Source: Okapia johnstoni (taxonomy: Eukaryota > Chordata > Mammalia > Artiodactyla > Giraffidae). Taken from it: a DNA stretch of 64,000 nt. The notes under the pieces were generated by a model. It ran no database searches. It was given only the letters and a program-made list of their open reading frames with translations, and was not told the origin of the DNA. Within the stretch, counting starts at the first letter, position 1, and every line of letters starts with the position of its first letter. The DNA is taken from positions 4,092,001 to 4,156,000 of the forward strand of contig JAGTYA010000024.1 in assembly GCA_024291935.2 (NCBI GenBank), in the 5' to 3' direction. Of the stretch, positions 11,454-22,310 are shown in pieces. The position numbers and the translations under genes were made by a program.

Positions 11454-11735
11454 GGCTTCCCTGGAGGCTCAGTGCTAAAGAATCTGCCTGCCAATGTAGG
11501 AAACACGGGTTCAATCCCTGATCCAAGAAGATCCCACAGACCTCAGAGCAACGAAGCCCGGGCACCGTAACTATTGAGTCTGTGCTCTAGAGCCTGGGAA
11601 CCACAACAAGAGAAGCCACCTCGAAGAGAATCCTGCTCACTGCTACAAAGAGTAGCCCCGGCTGGCTGCAACTAGAGAAAAGCTAGTGCAGCACCAAAGA
11701 CCCAGCACAGCCAAAAATAAATAAATATAAAAGAA
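11454..11735 (+). mobile_element. tRNA-Glu-derived SINE (CHR type)
   Basis: The element runs from 'gggcttccctggaggctcag' through 'cacgggttcaatccctgatc', 'gtgctctagagcctggga', 'caacaagagaagccacc' and 'gcaactagagaaaagc' to an AAATAAATAAATATAAAA tail. Confidence 0.82.
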
Positions 11736-12969
11736 ATCACCCAAGACCTCAACAAGCAACGCCTGACACCCTGGTTCTGTCACCGCCTCTCACACCCTCT
11801 GCTGTCATGGAGGTCACTTCTCCTTTGAATTGGGCATGATTATCCTGCTTAACCTCACAGAACAGTTGTGTCTGGAAAGCCTAAGAAACAGGCAGTCATC
11901 TGAAAAGAGGGAGGTATTAATATGCTTGCAAGTGTAGAGAGACAGCCCCTTCTGACTTTTTTAGGTTGAAACTTTCCAGAACAGAAAAAACAGAGGTCGT
12001 GCCCTCATCCTACCCAGGATGGAGGCAAACTGAGCTCTCACATCCCTGCGTTGCCCTGCACAGAGGGGCAGACCCCTCCCCACCCCATGCAATAAACTCA
12101 CTGTGTTGCCTTGTCCTGGTGCCTCCTCCTCTTTCAGCCTCATCCTTCTCATCTGTAAAATGGAGATGATTGTTTCTGCTGCAGTTATCTCAGGGGACTA
12201 GAGAGGAGGTGGATAAAGCAGCTTCATTCCTCAGTATCCTGATCAACCCACCCACCTTTCTCCCAGTCTTAAATCTCTTTCAAGGGACCAGAATCACTGT
12301 GTCTTTCACACCTCCAAGGGCAAGACTGGAGTCAACAGCTGTGTGATTCTGGCAAATCACCCATTCTCTTGGAGCCTCACTGGAGGATTGGGATTCAGGA
12401 TCACCACAGCTCTTCCAACCACATAATGCCATGTAAACTATGTCCACTGAGAGAAAACTGCAGTGATCATTTGGTCCATCTTCCTGTGCCCATCACCCAG
12501 CCGAGACATGTGCTAAACTCTCCAGATCCCAAGGAAGCAGGCTCTGGCTTCTTGGGCCACTCACCGCAGGAGTTCTCTTATCTGATCTCATTGGGGCTCA
12601 GTTTTCAAATGTGCAATATGGGAATAATCCCCTGATCAAGCCCCTGGTGCCCCCTAGTATCTCCCAACCATCCTTGCCCATCTCTCTCACCATCCTCCCG
12701 TCCATGGGGACTCAGATGCACTCTGGCTTTGAGTCTCCTGTCCCCTTGCCTTCGCTCTCTGCAGTGGCCTCCACTTCCTGCTTCTGACCCATTTACAGAG
12801 CAGGGCTGAAGCTATCCCTTATGAATATTCATTTAGGTAATGAGGGCTTGGGATTGGGGGAGCATCTGGGGAGAGGCATTAACGAGATACCATCTACCTA
12901 CTGTCCCCACACACAGCCCCCTGTCAAGGCTGCCCTCCTTCCCAAAGTGTGCTTGGGAGTTTGAGGCAA

Positions 12970-13220
12970 AGGTTGAAGTAACCACAATAATAATATCTAC
13001 AGCAACCATTTTTACGTGCTTACAACATACCAGGCACCCTACTAAGAGCATCTCCTATAAGACACTTTAAAGATGGGAACTGTTTTCCCATTTAACAGAT
13101 AAGGAAATCGATGCTCCAAGAAGTAACACTCACATAAGTCATATGTGAAACATTCACAGTGATTACGTGCAGAGCAAGGATGGAATCCGGGTTTTGTCAG
13201 ACTCCAGAACTGGTACTCTT
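12970..13220 (-). repeat. MIR SINE (antisense)
   Basis: The antisense MIR order is visible: 'acgtgcttacaacataccaggc', 'cccatttaacagataaggaaa', 'gcaaggatggaatccggg', 'ctggtactcttaacttgtgcc' (each given in part). Confidence 0.65.
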
Positions 13221-13910
13221 AACTTGTGCCACACATATGCTTGGGGCCAAGCTCAGGAGCACATGGTCATGGGGCCACACCTGGACCTCACGCTCCAGCA
13301 AATGTGTTCACAGTGGTCTTCAATGACTAAAGCTTTAAGAAAGGGCTCAGGTGCTGGAAGTGACTCCATCTGGATAATGGGAAGACAAGCAGACAGGTGT
13401 GAGACACAGTGTGTATTCACACACACACACACAAGGTTCGCCTGTGAGTCTAGATTGTGCCAATGCAGGTAGAGTGTGTTGTGTGTGCCTGGCTGTGAGT
13501 GTGTGTGACACAGATGCCCCTGAGGTTGCCCAGAGATGCACTGTCTGCCACTCTTGTTCCTTTTTCAATTGACCAGGGGACCTGCTGGGTGCCAGGTCTG
13601 GGCATGTGGTGTGAAGAGGTCAACACTACCCGTGCCCTCCTGGAGTGACAGTGTGGTGGCTTTGTTCCCAAATGTGGCAACACTGCAGAAGGAGCCTTTG
13701 TGGGAGGTCTTCTTCATGGGATGTGGCTGGAAGGTAAGAGACAAGACTGTGGGGAAAGCAGAAAAGTGGGACATGCAGGGTGAGGAGCTACTGGGGATCC
13801 CCTCACACTTGCCAGAGGTAAGGAGTTCTCTGAGGGTTACAGGTCTGGAAGGTCTCTGGATGCTTCCCTCACAGATATCAAAAGTCTGCCACAAATGCAT
13901 ATGGAGGCAC

Positions 13911-13934
13911 TGTGTGTGTGTGTGTGTGTGTGTG
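13911..13934. repeat. (TG)12 microsatellite
   Basis: Twelve uninterrupted TG dinucleotides lie within a wider GT-rich stretch that continues imperfectly to about 14.1 kb. Confidence 0.97.
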
Positions 13935-14189
13935 CACAGGTGATTATGTGTGATGTTTGTATATGTGAGTTCATGTCAATAAGGAGAGGACATACTTGAA
14001 TTAGAGAACATGGGAGAATCGTGTGTGGTGTGTGTATGTGGGTTTACACACACATGTATAATGTAGGGATGTATGTATGAGTGTATGTGTGTGGACAGCA
14101 AGGTCTGTTACTGTCAGGGAGAAGGAGGAGGGAAAAGAGTGCCATTCGACCCAGGCCTCACATTCATGAGCCTCAAAAATACATCAAAA

Positions 14190-14275
14190 AACAGATGGAT
14201 GGGTGGAGGGGTAGAGAGATGATGGATAGATGGATGGATGGATTCAGATGGACTGATGGGTGAATGGAAAAAGAG
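14190..14275. repeat. Imperfect (ATGG/GATG)n microsatellite
   Basis: The plus strand is made of ATGG, GATG and AGATG units, for example 'gatagatggatggatgg' at about 14224-14241. It is interrupted and imperfect. Confidence 0.8.
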
Positions 14276-15464
14276 ATAGATATGTGATAAAGCAAAGATT
14301 GCAAAATGTTCATTGTAGATTTCAGAAGGTGAGGATATGGGTGTTCACAGTACAACTGTTTCAATCTTTCTGGATGCTTGAAACTTTTTCATAATAAAAT
14401 GTTAAAAAACAATGTACACACCAAGAAGGCTGGATGTCGAGTCCCAGAGACTCATGCACAAGATGGAAATAAGAGAACACTTATCGTACAATTTGAAACT
14501 GTATCCCATTGCCAGACCACACAGCACTGTGAACTCATCTTTCATAATTCTTGCAATTATCTTATGAATCTCTCAGTTGCATTGGATTTGTGAGTGTGTG
14601 TGTGCATGTTAAAGATATTAATTTATTAAATAAAAACGTGTATAACACACTGCAACTGTGGCCAACCTGTTTCAGCATGTCTTCATTTTTAACTAACCAA
14701 GAGCCTCAAAAGTCAGGACTTGTTCGGGCCTCTCTTAGCCTGTGAGAGTCCCTGCTGTGGAGCGTGTGCATGTGGGCTTATGTGTGCGTGTGCATACAAG
14801 CACATGTAGGGGTGTGAGTGCACGTGGGTGGGTGAGGCTAACGCCCACGGGTGCGCCCACCCAGGAGCTCAGCCTCCTTGAAACCCCATGAAGCCAACAC
14901 TGTTCCGGGAGAAGGGAAGGGCAACCACCAGCCCCAGGGCCGCCCTGGGGACTGAGAACTCTGTCATCTAAAGCTTGGAAACGCTCAGGCCAAGCGGCGT
15001 CCCCTGGCCAGCAGTGGGAGTGTGGGCGGCAGAAGCTGAGGCAATTCCCCAGGAGAGCGGGGCAAGGCAGGGTGTCCTGTGGCCCCGGGGCGCCTCCCTT
15101 CCTCCCCATACTCTTGTTGCCTCCTGTCTAACCACTCTTCCTCCTCTGCCCAGTGCCTGTAGGCTCAAACGGTCAGCAACTCCCATTGTACAGAAGGGGA
15201 AACTGAGATCTGGAGGGAGCAGAGCTGCCCAGGCCACACAGCAAGGTAGCAGCAGAATTAGAACTGAGCTCCAGCCTGTGTCCTGTTCTCTGCGCCATTG
15301 CCGACCACCTTCGCGTGTCCCACCTTCTGTAGGTGAAGAGGGGAGGGGCAGTCACTGTAGGTGAGGGTCCAGGCCCAGCAGACCCAGCATGGAAAGCCCT
15401 AGAATGCCCCTCTGCCTGTGTGGATCACATACAAGATCCAGGAGGCCACGTGGGTACCAGAAAC

Positions 15465-15600
15465 AGAGCCTGGCTGGGAGGCTGGACCTGCATTCTAATC
15501 CCAGCTCTGCCAAAGACCCTGTCGAAGTGGCCCTGGACAGCTCCCTGCCCCTCCCAGGGCCTCAGTTTCTCCACCTGTAAACTGATCTAGGTGAACTACA
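15465..15600 (+). repeat. MIR SINE fragment
   Basis: The sequence 'gcattctaatcccagctctgcc' followed by 'gggcctcagtttctccacct' and 'gtaaactgatctagg' matches the MIR core. Confidence 0.55.
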
Positions 15601-15769
15601 GCAGCGGCTTTCACTTGTTTGGAAGCAGAATCTCAAACAGCAACGAGAGTTACTGCCCAATTAATATGCAGGGATGGCAAATAGGTATCCAGCCAATGGA
15701 CCCCCTCATTTCCCCTCCACCAAGGAGCTAAAGGAAGTCCCACTCAATCGCAGAACTAGGGGTTAAGAG

Positions 15770-15938
15770 ATCAGGCTCCAGCACAGCATAAGGCTGGGCC
15801 ACTTACCAGCTGTGCCCGGCTCTCCAAGCCTCAGCTTGCTCCTCTGTAAAAGGGGGTTAACAGTATCAACCTCCTAGGGCTGTGTGAGGTTAAATGAAAT
15901 AAGTCACGGCCAGTGCTTGACATGTGACAAGCAGATTA
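15770..15938 (+). repeat. MIR SINE, later interrupted at its 3' end by a SINE
   Basis: The interval has 'gccacttaccagctgtgccc', 'cctcagcttgctcctctgta', 'gggctgtgtgaggttaaatg' and 'gccagtgcttgacatgtgac'. A tRNA-Glu SINE was inserted directly after it. Confidence 0.65.
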
Positions 15939-15950
15939 AAACTTCAGGCA

Positions 15951-16172
15951 GGGACTTCCTGGTGGTCCAGTGGTTAAGAATCCACCTTCCAAGGCAGGGA
16001 ATGTGGGTTCAATCCCTGGTTGGGGAACTAAGGTCCCACATGCCATGGGGCTACTAAGCCCACACGTTCTAAATCTTGCACACCACAACTAAAGAAGCCC
16101 CTGCATGTCACAATGAAGAGCCTGTGCACAGCAATGAAGACCTAGTGCAGCCAGAATTACACACACGCACAC
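15951..16172 (+). mobile_element. tRNA-Glu-derived SINE with exact target-site duplication
   Basis: The element begins 'gggacttcctggtggtccag' and contains 'atgtgggttcaatccctggt'. A 12-bp perfect repeat AAACTTCAGGCA flanks it at 15939-15950 and 16173-16184. Confidence 0.9.
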
Positions 16173-16727
16173 AAACTTCAGGCAACAGTGGCTGTTACTA
16201 CTAGTCACCCCCAGATGAGAACCATGCATAAGCCAGCTGGCTTCACTGTGAGTTGTATCTGTTGTTCTGGCCCCAAAGCCAGTGTACTTTGGCAGCTGCT
16301 ATCCCAGATTCCTCAGCCTGCCCGTCTCTGCAGCTGCTCCGGAACAGCTGGGCATGCAGAGACTGCTTTGAGGCCAGGCCTGGCCCTGGGGAGGGCAAGC
16401 GGAGGGTGCCCTGTAATCAGGACGGGCCATGGAGCAGGGTCTGGTTCACCCGGATGACCAAACCTCCGGTAGGCCATCATTAGCTCCTCTGCCTTGCCCC
16501 AGGCCCCAACCCGGCTCCTGAAACCCCAGAGAGAAGGCAACAGGTATTTAGTCAAAGCCTTTCATTCTCAGGGCCGTCCCCCAGCTGCCTAGTGACACAG
16601 GCAGGAGGGAAAGCCTGCCTGAAGCCAGGGGCCTCACCCCACCAGGCAGCATCAGCTCCGGCAAGGACAGGTGCTTGGAACTGGGAATCCTGCGATGCTG
16701 GAGCTGAAGGAAACTCAGAACCACCTA

Positions 16728-16960
16728 ACGTATAGAAATACATACAGTGGAATATTATTCAGTCTCTAAAAGGAAGGACATTCTGACACATGCCACAACA
16801 TGGAATGAACCTCGAGGACATCGTGCTAAATGAAATAGACACAAAGGAGAAATAGTATATGATTTTACTTATATGAGGTCCTTTGAACAGTCAAAGTCAT
16901 AAAGACATAAAATGGGAGCTTCCAGGGGCTGGGGAGAGAGTGCAATGAAGAGTTGTCTAA
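16728..16960 (+). mobile_element. L1 3' fragment
   Basis: The interval carries the common L1 3' pattern 'tggaatattattcagtct', 'acatgccacaacatggaatg', 'aacctcgaggacatcgtgct', 'cttatatgaggtcc', 'gggagcttccaggggctggg'. Confidence 0.6.
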
Positions 16961-17459
16961 AACAAACAAAAAAACACATCTAGTGTCTGCTCTTATTCAA
17001 CAAGTGGGGAAACCAAGGCTGAGATGTGGAAGGAGCTTACACACGTGCACACAATGGGTGAGTGTTGAGAGACGCCCCCTGACCTTCTGTTCCTTCCCAG
17101 GCAAGCCCCACTCTCACCCCCACCCCCGCCCCCTGCCGCCCATTCCATCTCCCAAACCTGACTCCAGCTTCCAGCTGGCTCTTTGGCACCCCTTTCGGTG
17201 CAATTTCTTCCATTTTTTAAAAAAATTGCTTTCCTCCTTTACTCCAGGTTTTTTCCTCCCAGTTACAAAATAATCCTGTCCCGCAGGAAAGAGGGACCTC
17301 ATCTGCTTCTTTCACCCTGGGACTCCATCTCCCAGATTTGCATCAGGCAGGGCATGATCCAGGTTGAATACATGAATTTTAGGAAATTGGGAAAATACAG
17401 GAATACTTCCAAAAAAAAGAAATCACCTGTGGTCTCCCACCTTCAACATGCTTTAATGT

Positions 17460-18245
17460 ATCTTATTCTTTCTTTAAATTTATCTTATGAAGTATAGTTT
17501 ATTTACAATGTTGTGTTAATTTCTGCTGCACAGCAAAGTGATCCAGTTATACATATATATACACATTCTTTTTCATGTTCTTTTCCATTACGGTTTATCA
17601 CAGAATATTGAATATAGTTCCCGATACTATACAAGCTTCCCAGGTGGAGCTAGTGGTAAAGAACCTGCCTGCCAATTCATGAAACTTAAGAGACGTGAGT
17701 TCGATCCCTGGGTGGGGAAGATCTCCTGGAGGAGGGTACGGCAACCCACTCCAGTATTCTTGCCTGGAGAATCCCATGGACAGAGGAGCTATACTATACA
17801 GTAGGATCTTGTTTCTTATCCATTCTGTATATACTAGGTTGCATCTGCTAATCCCGAACTCCCAATGCATTCCTCTCCCATCCCCTTCCTCCTTGGCAAC
17901 AAGTCTATTCTGTGTGTCTGTGAGTCTATTTCTGTTTCACAGATAGGTTCATTTGTGTCCTATTTTAGAGTCCGCAGATGAGTGATATCATATGATATCT
18001 GTCTTTCTCTTTGTGACTTACTTTGCTCAGTATTATAACCTCTAGCTGATTCCACGTTGCTGCAAATGACATCATTTCATTCTTTTTATGGCTGAGTAGT
18101 ATTCTATTGTATATATGTACCACATCTTCTTTATCTATTCATCTGTGGATGGGAATTTAGGTTGTTTCCATGTCTTGGCTATTGTGAATAGTGCCACATT
18201 GAACATAAGGGTGCATATATCTGTTTGAATGTAATATATCTTATT
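17460..18245 (-). mobile_element. L1 3' region, antisense, split by a Bov-tA
   Basis: The plus strand shows the reverse of a ruminant L1 3' region: 'gctgcacagcaaagtgatcc', 'gaatattgaatatagttccc', 'ttttatggctgagtagtatt', 'catctgtggatgggaattta'. A Bov-tA at 17634-17790 splits it. Limits are approximate. Confidence 0.8.
17634..17790 (+). mobile_element. Bov-tA SINE nested in L1
   Basis: The element has 'gagttcgatccctgggtggg', 'gcaacccactccagtattct' and 'tgcctggagaatcccatgga'. The exact duplication ATACTATACA at 17624-17633 and 17791-17800 shows it inserted after the L1. Confidence 0.92.
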
Positions 18246-18454
18246 CTAAGCTCTATTAACACTTAAACACAATTTTAAAGAAAGATCAGCACTCACTACA
18301 TGAATAGTTTTGTGTCCTGACTTTTTCAGGTACCTTTTCACCATGAGCATTTTCCTGGTCATTAAGATGTTTTCTTGGGGAGGGACCACATGGGGTCTGG
18401 CGGAGCTGAATTTCTGGCAGTCCTCCAGTTGGGGGCTAGGTTGGAAATATGGAG

Positions 18455-19714
18455 CTGTGGAAGGAAACTTTAACCAGCCTTGTGCCCCTGGTGGCTTGGG
18501 AGTGGAACCTTCCCCTTAATGTGTCCACCTGTATGGAGCATCCGTTGGAGGCTGTGAGGTACTGGTCGGATCGCGTGTTCCTGCTACAGTTTCCAGCTTG
18601 AGTTTCCAGCTTGAGCAGCCAGCTGCTGGGCTGGCTCCCTCTGGCCATTTATGGACCCTTGTGCGGCCCTCAAGGAAGGTTTCTACTCCACTGGAGTCCA
18701 GACAGAGGCCAGAGTGGCTGACCCCACTTGATACCGTCAGAGCCAGAGGTATCCTAGTGGCTTCCAGCTCAGGTGCTATTGAATTGTGGGCACTGGGTGA
18801 GAATGAGACACTCATTGGCAGCAAGGTCTACAAGTATGAGCAGATGATATTGTGTCTATAGGGTCCTGGGCTGTGGCACACAAGCTGTCAGAGGTAGCAA
18901 AGACTTCTGCATCAAGATCCGGGACCTTGCTCAGCAGATGGTTCTGAATTCAGACCAAGCTCACTCTGGGCAGGTCACACGTGTTGCTGCCTCTCCCACA
19001 AGGACTCCATGTTTCTTTTCTTTTAACTATTTTTCATTTATTGGCAACTCGCATCATTCTGAATAGCATTTGAAGGCTTGTTTCAAGCAGTGTTAGAAGC
19101 CAACCCAGTAATAGTTGAGATTTATGATATGCTCACTGTGGTTTTAATTTTTGCCATAGATCAGTTTTGAGCTAGTACAAAGAGAACGCTCAGTATATTC
19201 ATGATACATAGTAACTTTCATATTTCCCTTTACTCTAGCAAGGGACTCCATGTTTCTTTCATGCAGTGAGGACAGTAGAATTTTACTGTGGGATACCCCC
19301 TGTCCCAAGCCAGCATCACAGATGGGCTGCGGTGCCTCTGCCTACCTTCCTACCTCCCTGGCTTGGCATCCTCAGCAGAGGGAAGTCTTTGTCTCTGGTG
19401 ATGAGAAGCGATTGCTTCCCTTGTGGACACCAAGAGTGCAAGCTGTGTCCCCAACACAGCTGCACACTCCCAGGGCGTCACTGGGCTGGTATTCTCCCCA
19501 CACGGGGCCCCCTTCCTGGCCTCTGTCAATGAAGCCTGCTCACCCAGGCTGCTCACCTTTCCAAGGTGTTTAGAAGTTGAGCCCACAGAGACTTTGTGAG
19601 TGATGCTACTTGGTCCCCGCTCAGTCACTCCCTTCTTACTGCAGTGGGCTGGGACCATCAGGTCACCCACCACATCCTGCCCACAGAATCTCTCCTAAGA
19701 GTGTTGCCAGGTAG
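18455..19714 (+). pseudogene. WDR77P: WDR77 (MEP50) processed pseudogene
   Basis: This is an intronless copy of the WDR77 coding region, the WD-repeat partner of PRMT5 in the methylosome. Segments matching the parent, in order, are [80 protein letters not shown] and [15 protein letters not shown]. The initiator ATG position reads CTG (18455-18457), an in-frame TAG follows codons for QMILCL (18859-18861), and further frameshifts scatter the homology over frames. An unrelated insert with target-site duplication interrupts it at about 19018-19239. Continuous exon-exon homology without introns indicates LINE-mediated retrotransposition. The assignment is from recalled WDR77 protein sequence; a BLASTX search should confirm it readily. 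It cannot encode a full WD-repeat protein. Confidence 0.9.
19018..19239 (-). mobile_element. Unidentified ~220-bp retro-insert inside the WDR77 pseudogene
   Basis: A near-identical repeat of 'aaggactccatgtttct' flanks the insert (19000-19017; 19240-19258 with one extra G), and WDR77 homology resumes exactly there. On the minus strand the insert ends with AATAAA then an A-rich stretch (aaaaatagttaaaagaaaag), which is the mark of a retrotransposed polyadenylated RNA. I do not recognise its body as a standard ruminant SINE. Confidence 0.7.
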
Positions 19715-19834
19715 ACTGGATTTTAGACAGAAAGCAAATCCCCCATGAGCATCCACTCCCTTTGCCCCTGTCCTCTCAGCTTGTGAGACAACACAAGAGC
19801 CCTGTATAGTATGTGATTTTTGTCTTTGTTTTAC

Positions 19835-20155
19835 GATTTATTTATTTATGGGTCTTCATTGCTGTGTGCAGGCCTTCTCTAGTTGCTGTGAGCTACTGGA
19901 GTTTCAGTGCACAGGCTTCTCATTGCAATGATTTCTTTTGTTGCAGAGCACAGGCTCTTGGCACACAGGCTTGAGCAGTTGTGGCTGGTGGGCTCAGTAG
20001 TTGCGGCTCCCAGGCTCTAGAGCACAGGCTCAGTAGTTGTGGTTCATGGACTTAGTTACCCTGACACATGTGGGATCTTCCTGCACCAGGGATTGAACCT
20101 GTGTCCCCTGCACTGGCCAGCGGATTCTTTATCACTGAGCCACCAGGGAAGCCCT
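19835..20155 (-). mobile_element. tRNA-Glu-derived SINE (CHR type), antisense
   Basis: The reverse pattern is clear: 'tttatttatttatgggtctt', 'gccttctctagttgctgtga', 'cccaggctctagagcacagg', 'gggattgaacctgtgtcccc', 'actgagccaccagggaagcc'. Confidence 0.88.
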
Positions 20156-20439
20156 ATATACTATGTTCTTATACCAGATCTGTGCTGTTAATAGGCATCA
20201 TCTCTCAGACTGGGGGAGGGCTGGATTCTGGGGTCCTGTAGTCACAGAAGAAAAACATCCTTGAACATGGATATGTATGTGTGTGGGTAGATACATAGGT
20301 TTTTTTTTGGCAGGGGAAATAAAAAATCCATCCTGCCTCTTTCCCAGGCCCAATTCCCACCCCCCAAAGTCAGCAAAAGGTGCGGGGTTTTTTTTGGTTT
20401 TTTAAATAAAAAGATTTTCTTTTAAGCCAGATTTTTGTT

Positions 20440-20560
20440 TGTTTGTTTGTTCTGGCCACACTGCGCAGCATGTGGGATCTCAGCTCCCTGCCTAGGAATC
20501 GAACCGATGTACCCTGTGTTGGAAGCGCAGAATCTCAGGGAAACCAGGGAAGTTTCAACA
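20440..20560 (-). mobile_element. Short tRNA-Glu-type SINE, antisense
   Basis: The interval has a TTTGTTTGTTTG head, 'ctggccacactgcgcagcat', 'gtgggatctcagctccctgc', 'ctaggaatcgaaccgatgta' and 'aaccagggaagt' at the end. Confidence 0.75.
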
Positions 20561-21449
20561 GAAGGTCTCTTTGCTTCACATGTAGCTATGCATGAGGAAC
20601 TGGCCATGTCTGGATGGGGTATGAGATGTGGACACCCTCGGTTCTTGGAAGCAGCTCCTAGACTACTCATAGAGATAGGAGTAGTCTTTTTATAGAGTCT
20701 TATTTTATTTTTTTTTAATCTTTTTATTTTATCTTATCTATTTAATTTTTCTTTTTATCTTTTTATAGAGTCTAATTCAGCTCTATCATGGACAGTGCTC
20801 ACATTCAGCCCAGCTCACCTTGCGGAAGAGCCAGAACACTTACCATAGTTTTGCTCATCTCCCTGCTGTTAAACTGAGCCAGAAGCTTAGTTTCTGGCTG
20901 AATAAGAAGTTTGGCTGGCATCTGTGTAATGTCCACCCCTTACTCCCACGGAGTTGTGTATACCTTCAAAAGAGATGAGTGTGCTTCTTCCACAGATGTC
21001 ATTGAGAAAAGTTTCAGGATGGAGAGCTTAAGGGCATTTCAGTTAAAAATTGACACAGACTTGCTCAGGAATGTCTGCCACTGTCTGGGCCCTGACCCTC
21101 TTTGCCTCTGGGCCCCTGCCTCTGGATACAGGAAGGCTGGATGCTATCTGGGGGGACTCTGAAGATTTTAAATGCAGCATCAGAGAGAATCGGAAGTTCC
21201 GGTCAGTGAAATAAAAAGTTGATTCATTGTTTTTTTGTTTTTCAAAGAAAGGATGTTTTCTTAACAGCTCTGAGAGTGGCTCTGTCAGTGGGTGTCCTTC
21301 ACTCAGAAGCCACCTTCTCAGCAAGGCTGCTGGGACCACTCAGCTTAAAGTGGCCCTTTACTCAATCACTTTATTTTCTTCCTGACGTGTATTACTATCT
21401 GAAATTATCTTTTCTCCTTATCTGTTCACTAGTTTCCTTTTAAAATGCA

Positions 21450-21592
21450 TTTAATGTATCTATCTATCTATTTGACTGCACCTGGTTTTAGTTGCAGCAT
21501 GTGGGACCTAGTTCCCTGACCAGGGATCAAACCCAGGCCCCCTACACTGGGAGCTTGGAGCCTTAGCCACTGGACCACCAGGGAAGTCCCCT
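21450..21592 (-). mobile_element. Short tRNA-Glu-type SINE, antisense
   Basis: After a TATCTATCTATCTATT stretch comes 'gttgcagcatgtgggaccta', 'gttccctgaccagggatcaa', 'cactggaccaccagggaagt'. This is the reverse of the standard SINE. Confidence 0.85.
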
Positions 21593-22099
21593 TCACTTGG
21601 GTCTTGTTTGCCTGCTTATAAAACTAGCCATGAGGCAGTTTAAGCCCTAGGACAAGAGGAACTAATGGACCACTGGCACTTAGCACATAGCTCCCCTTAT
21701 CAAACATTCCTGGACTGTGTGCCAGGCAGAGTCCTAGTTCCTCAGAGCACAGCAGTGAATAAAACAGACAAAAACCTTTACATGTCACTGGGGAATGAAT
21801 GAATGAAGTATAAAAGAATTGGATGAATGAATGAATTTACCTCCTGTTGTTAGACATTTAGGTCAGTGCACCTTAAACTTTCCCCTGATTTACCTCTTAG
21901 GAAATTTCTTTAAATTCTCGCATTTGATCATTCAAATAAATGTAAAGCCTGCATTCTATGCAGAGTGACCAACTTGTCCTGTTTTGCCTCGGACTTTTCT
22001 GGTTTTAGCACTGAAAGGCTCTTGTCCCAGGAAAACCTTTAGTTCTGGGCAAACTGGGACAGCTGATCACCCTAATTCTTCACTCTATTATATTCATGA

Positions 22100-22310
22100 T
22101 TAAAAAAAACATCTTTATTGAAATATATTCCACACGCCATAAAATCCACTTGTTTTAAAGTTACAAATCAGTGGGTTTCAGTACATTCACAAGGTTGTAC
22201 AATCACCACCACTATCTAACCCCAGAACATTTTCAGCACCCCAAAAAGAAATCTTGTACCCATGAGTCCTTCCATTTCTCTCCTGCTTTTGGCCATTTGT
22301 GGACAACACC
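22100..22310 (-). mobile_element. L1 3' fragment, antisense
   Basis: The interval matches a widespread mammalian L1 3' segment in reverse: 'tctttattgaaatatattcc', 'cataaaatccacttgtttta', 'aaggttgtacaatcaccacc', 'cagaacattttcagcacccc'. Confidence 0.7.

Larger units (their letters stand above)
9700..18300. other. Intergenic DNA upstream of SERINC2
   Basis: No exon or supported open frame was recognised. The stretch holds the SINEs, MIRs and L1 pieces listed separately, microsatellites near 13.9-14.3 kb, and unclassified single-copy-looking DNA (for example 9.7-10.38, 11.76-12.95, 14.3-15.4 and 16.2-16.7 kb). The short open frames here have no recognisable homology. Confidence 0.6.
19715..21220 (+). 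pseudogene. Possible 3' UTR of the WDR77 retrocopy, broken by SINEs
   Basis: After the stop equivalent (TAG at 19712-19714) the sequence continues without an A tail. Two antisense SINEs interrupt it (about 19835-20155 and 20440-20560). It reaches an AATAAA near 21210. The WDR77 mRNA has a long 3' UTR, so the retrocopy may extend this far. This is inference; an alignment to WDR77 mRNA would decide. Confidence 0.35.
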
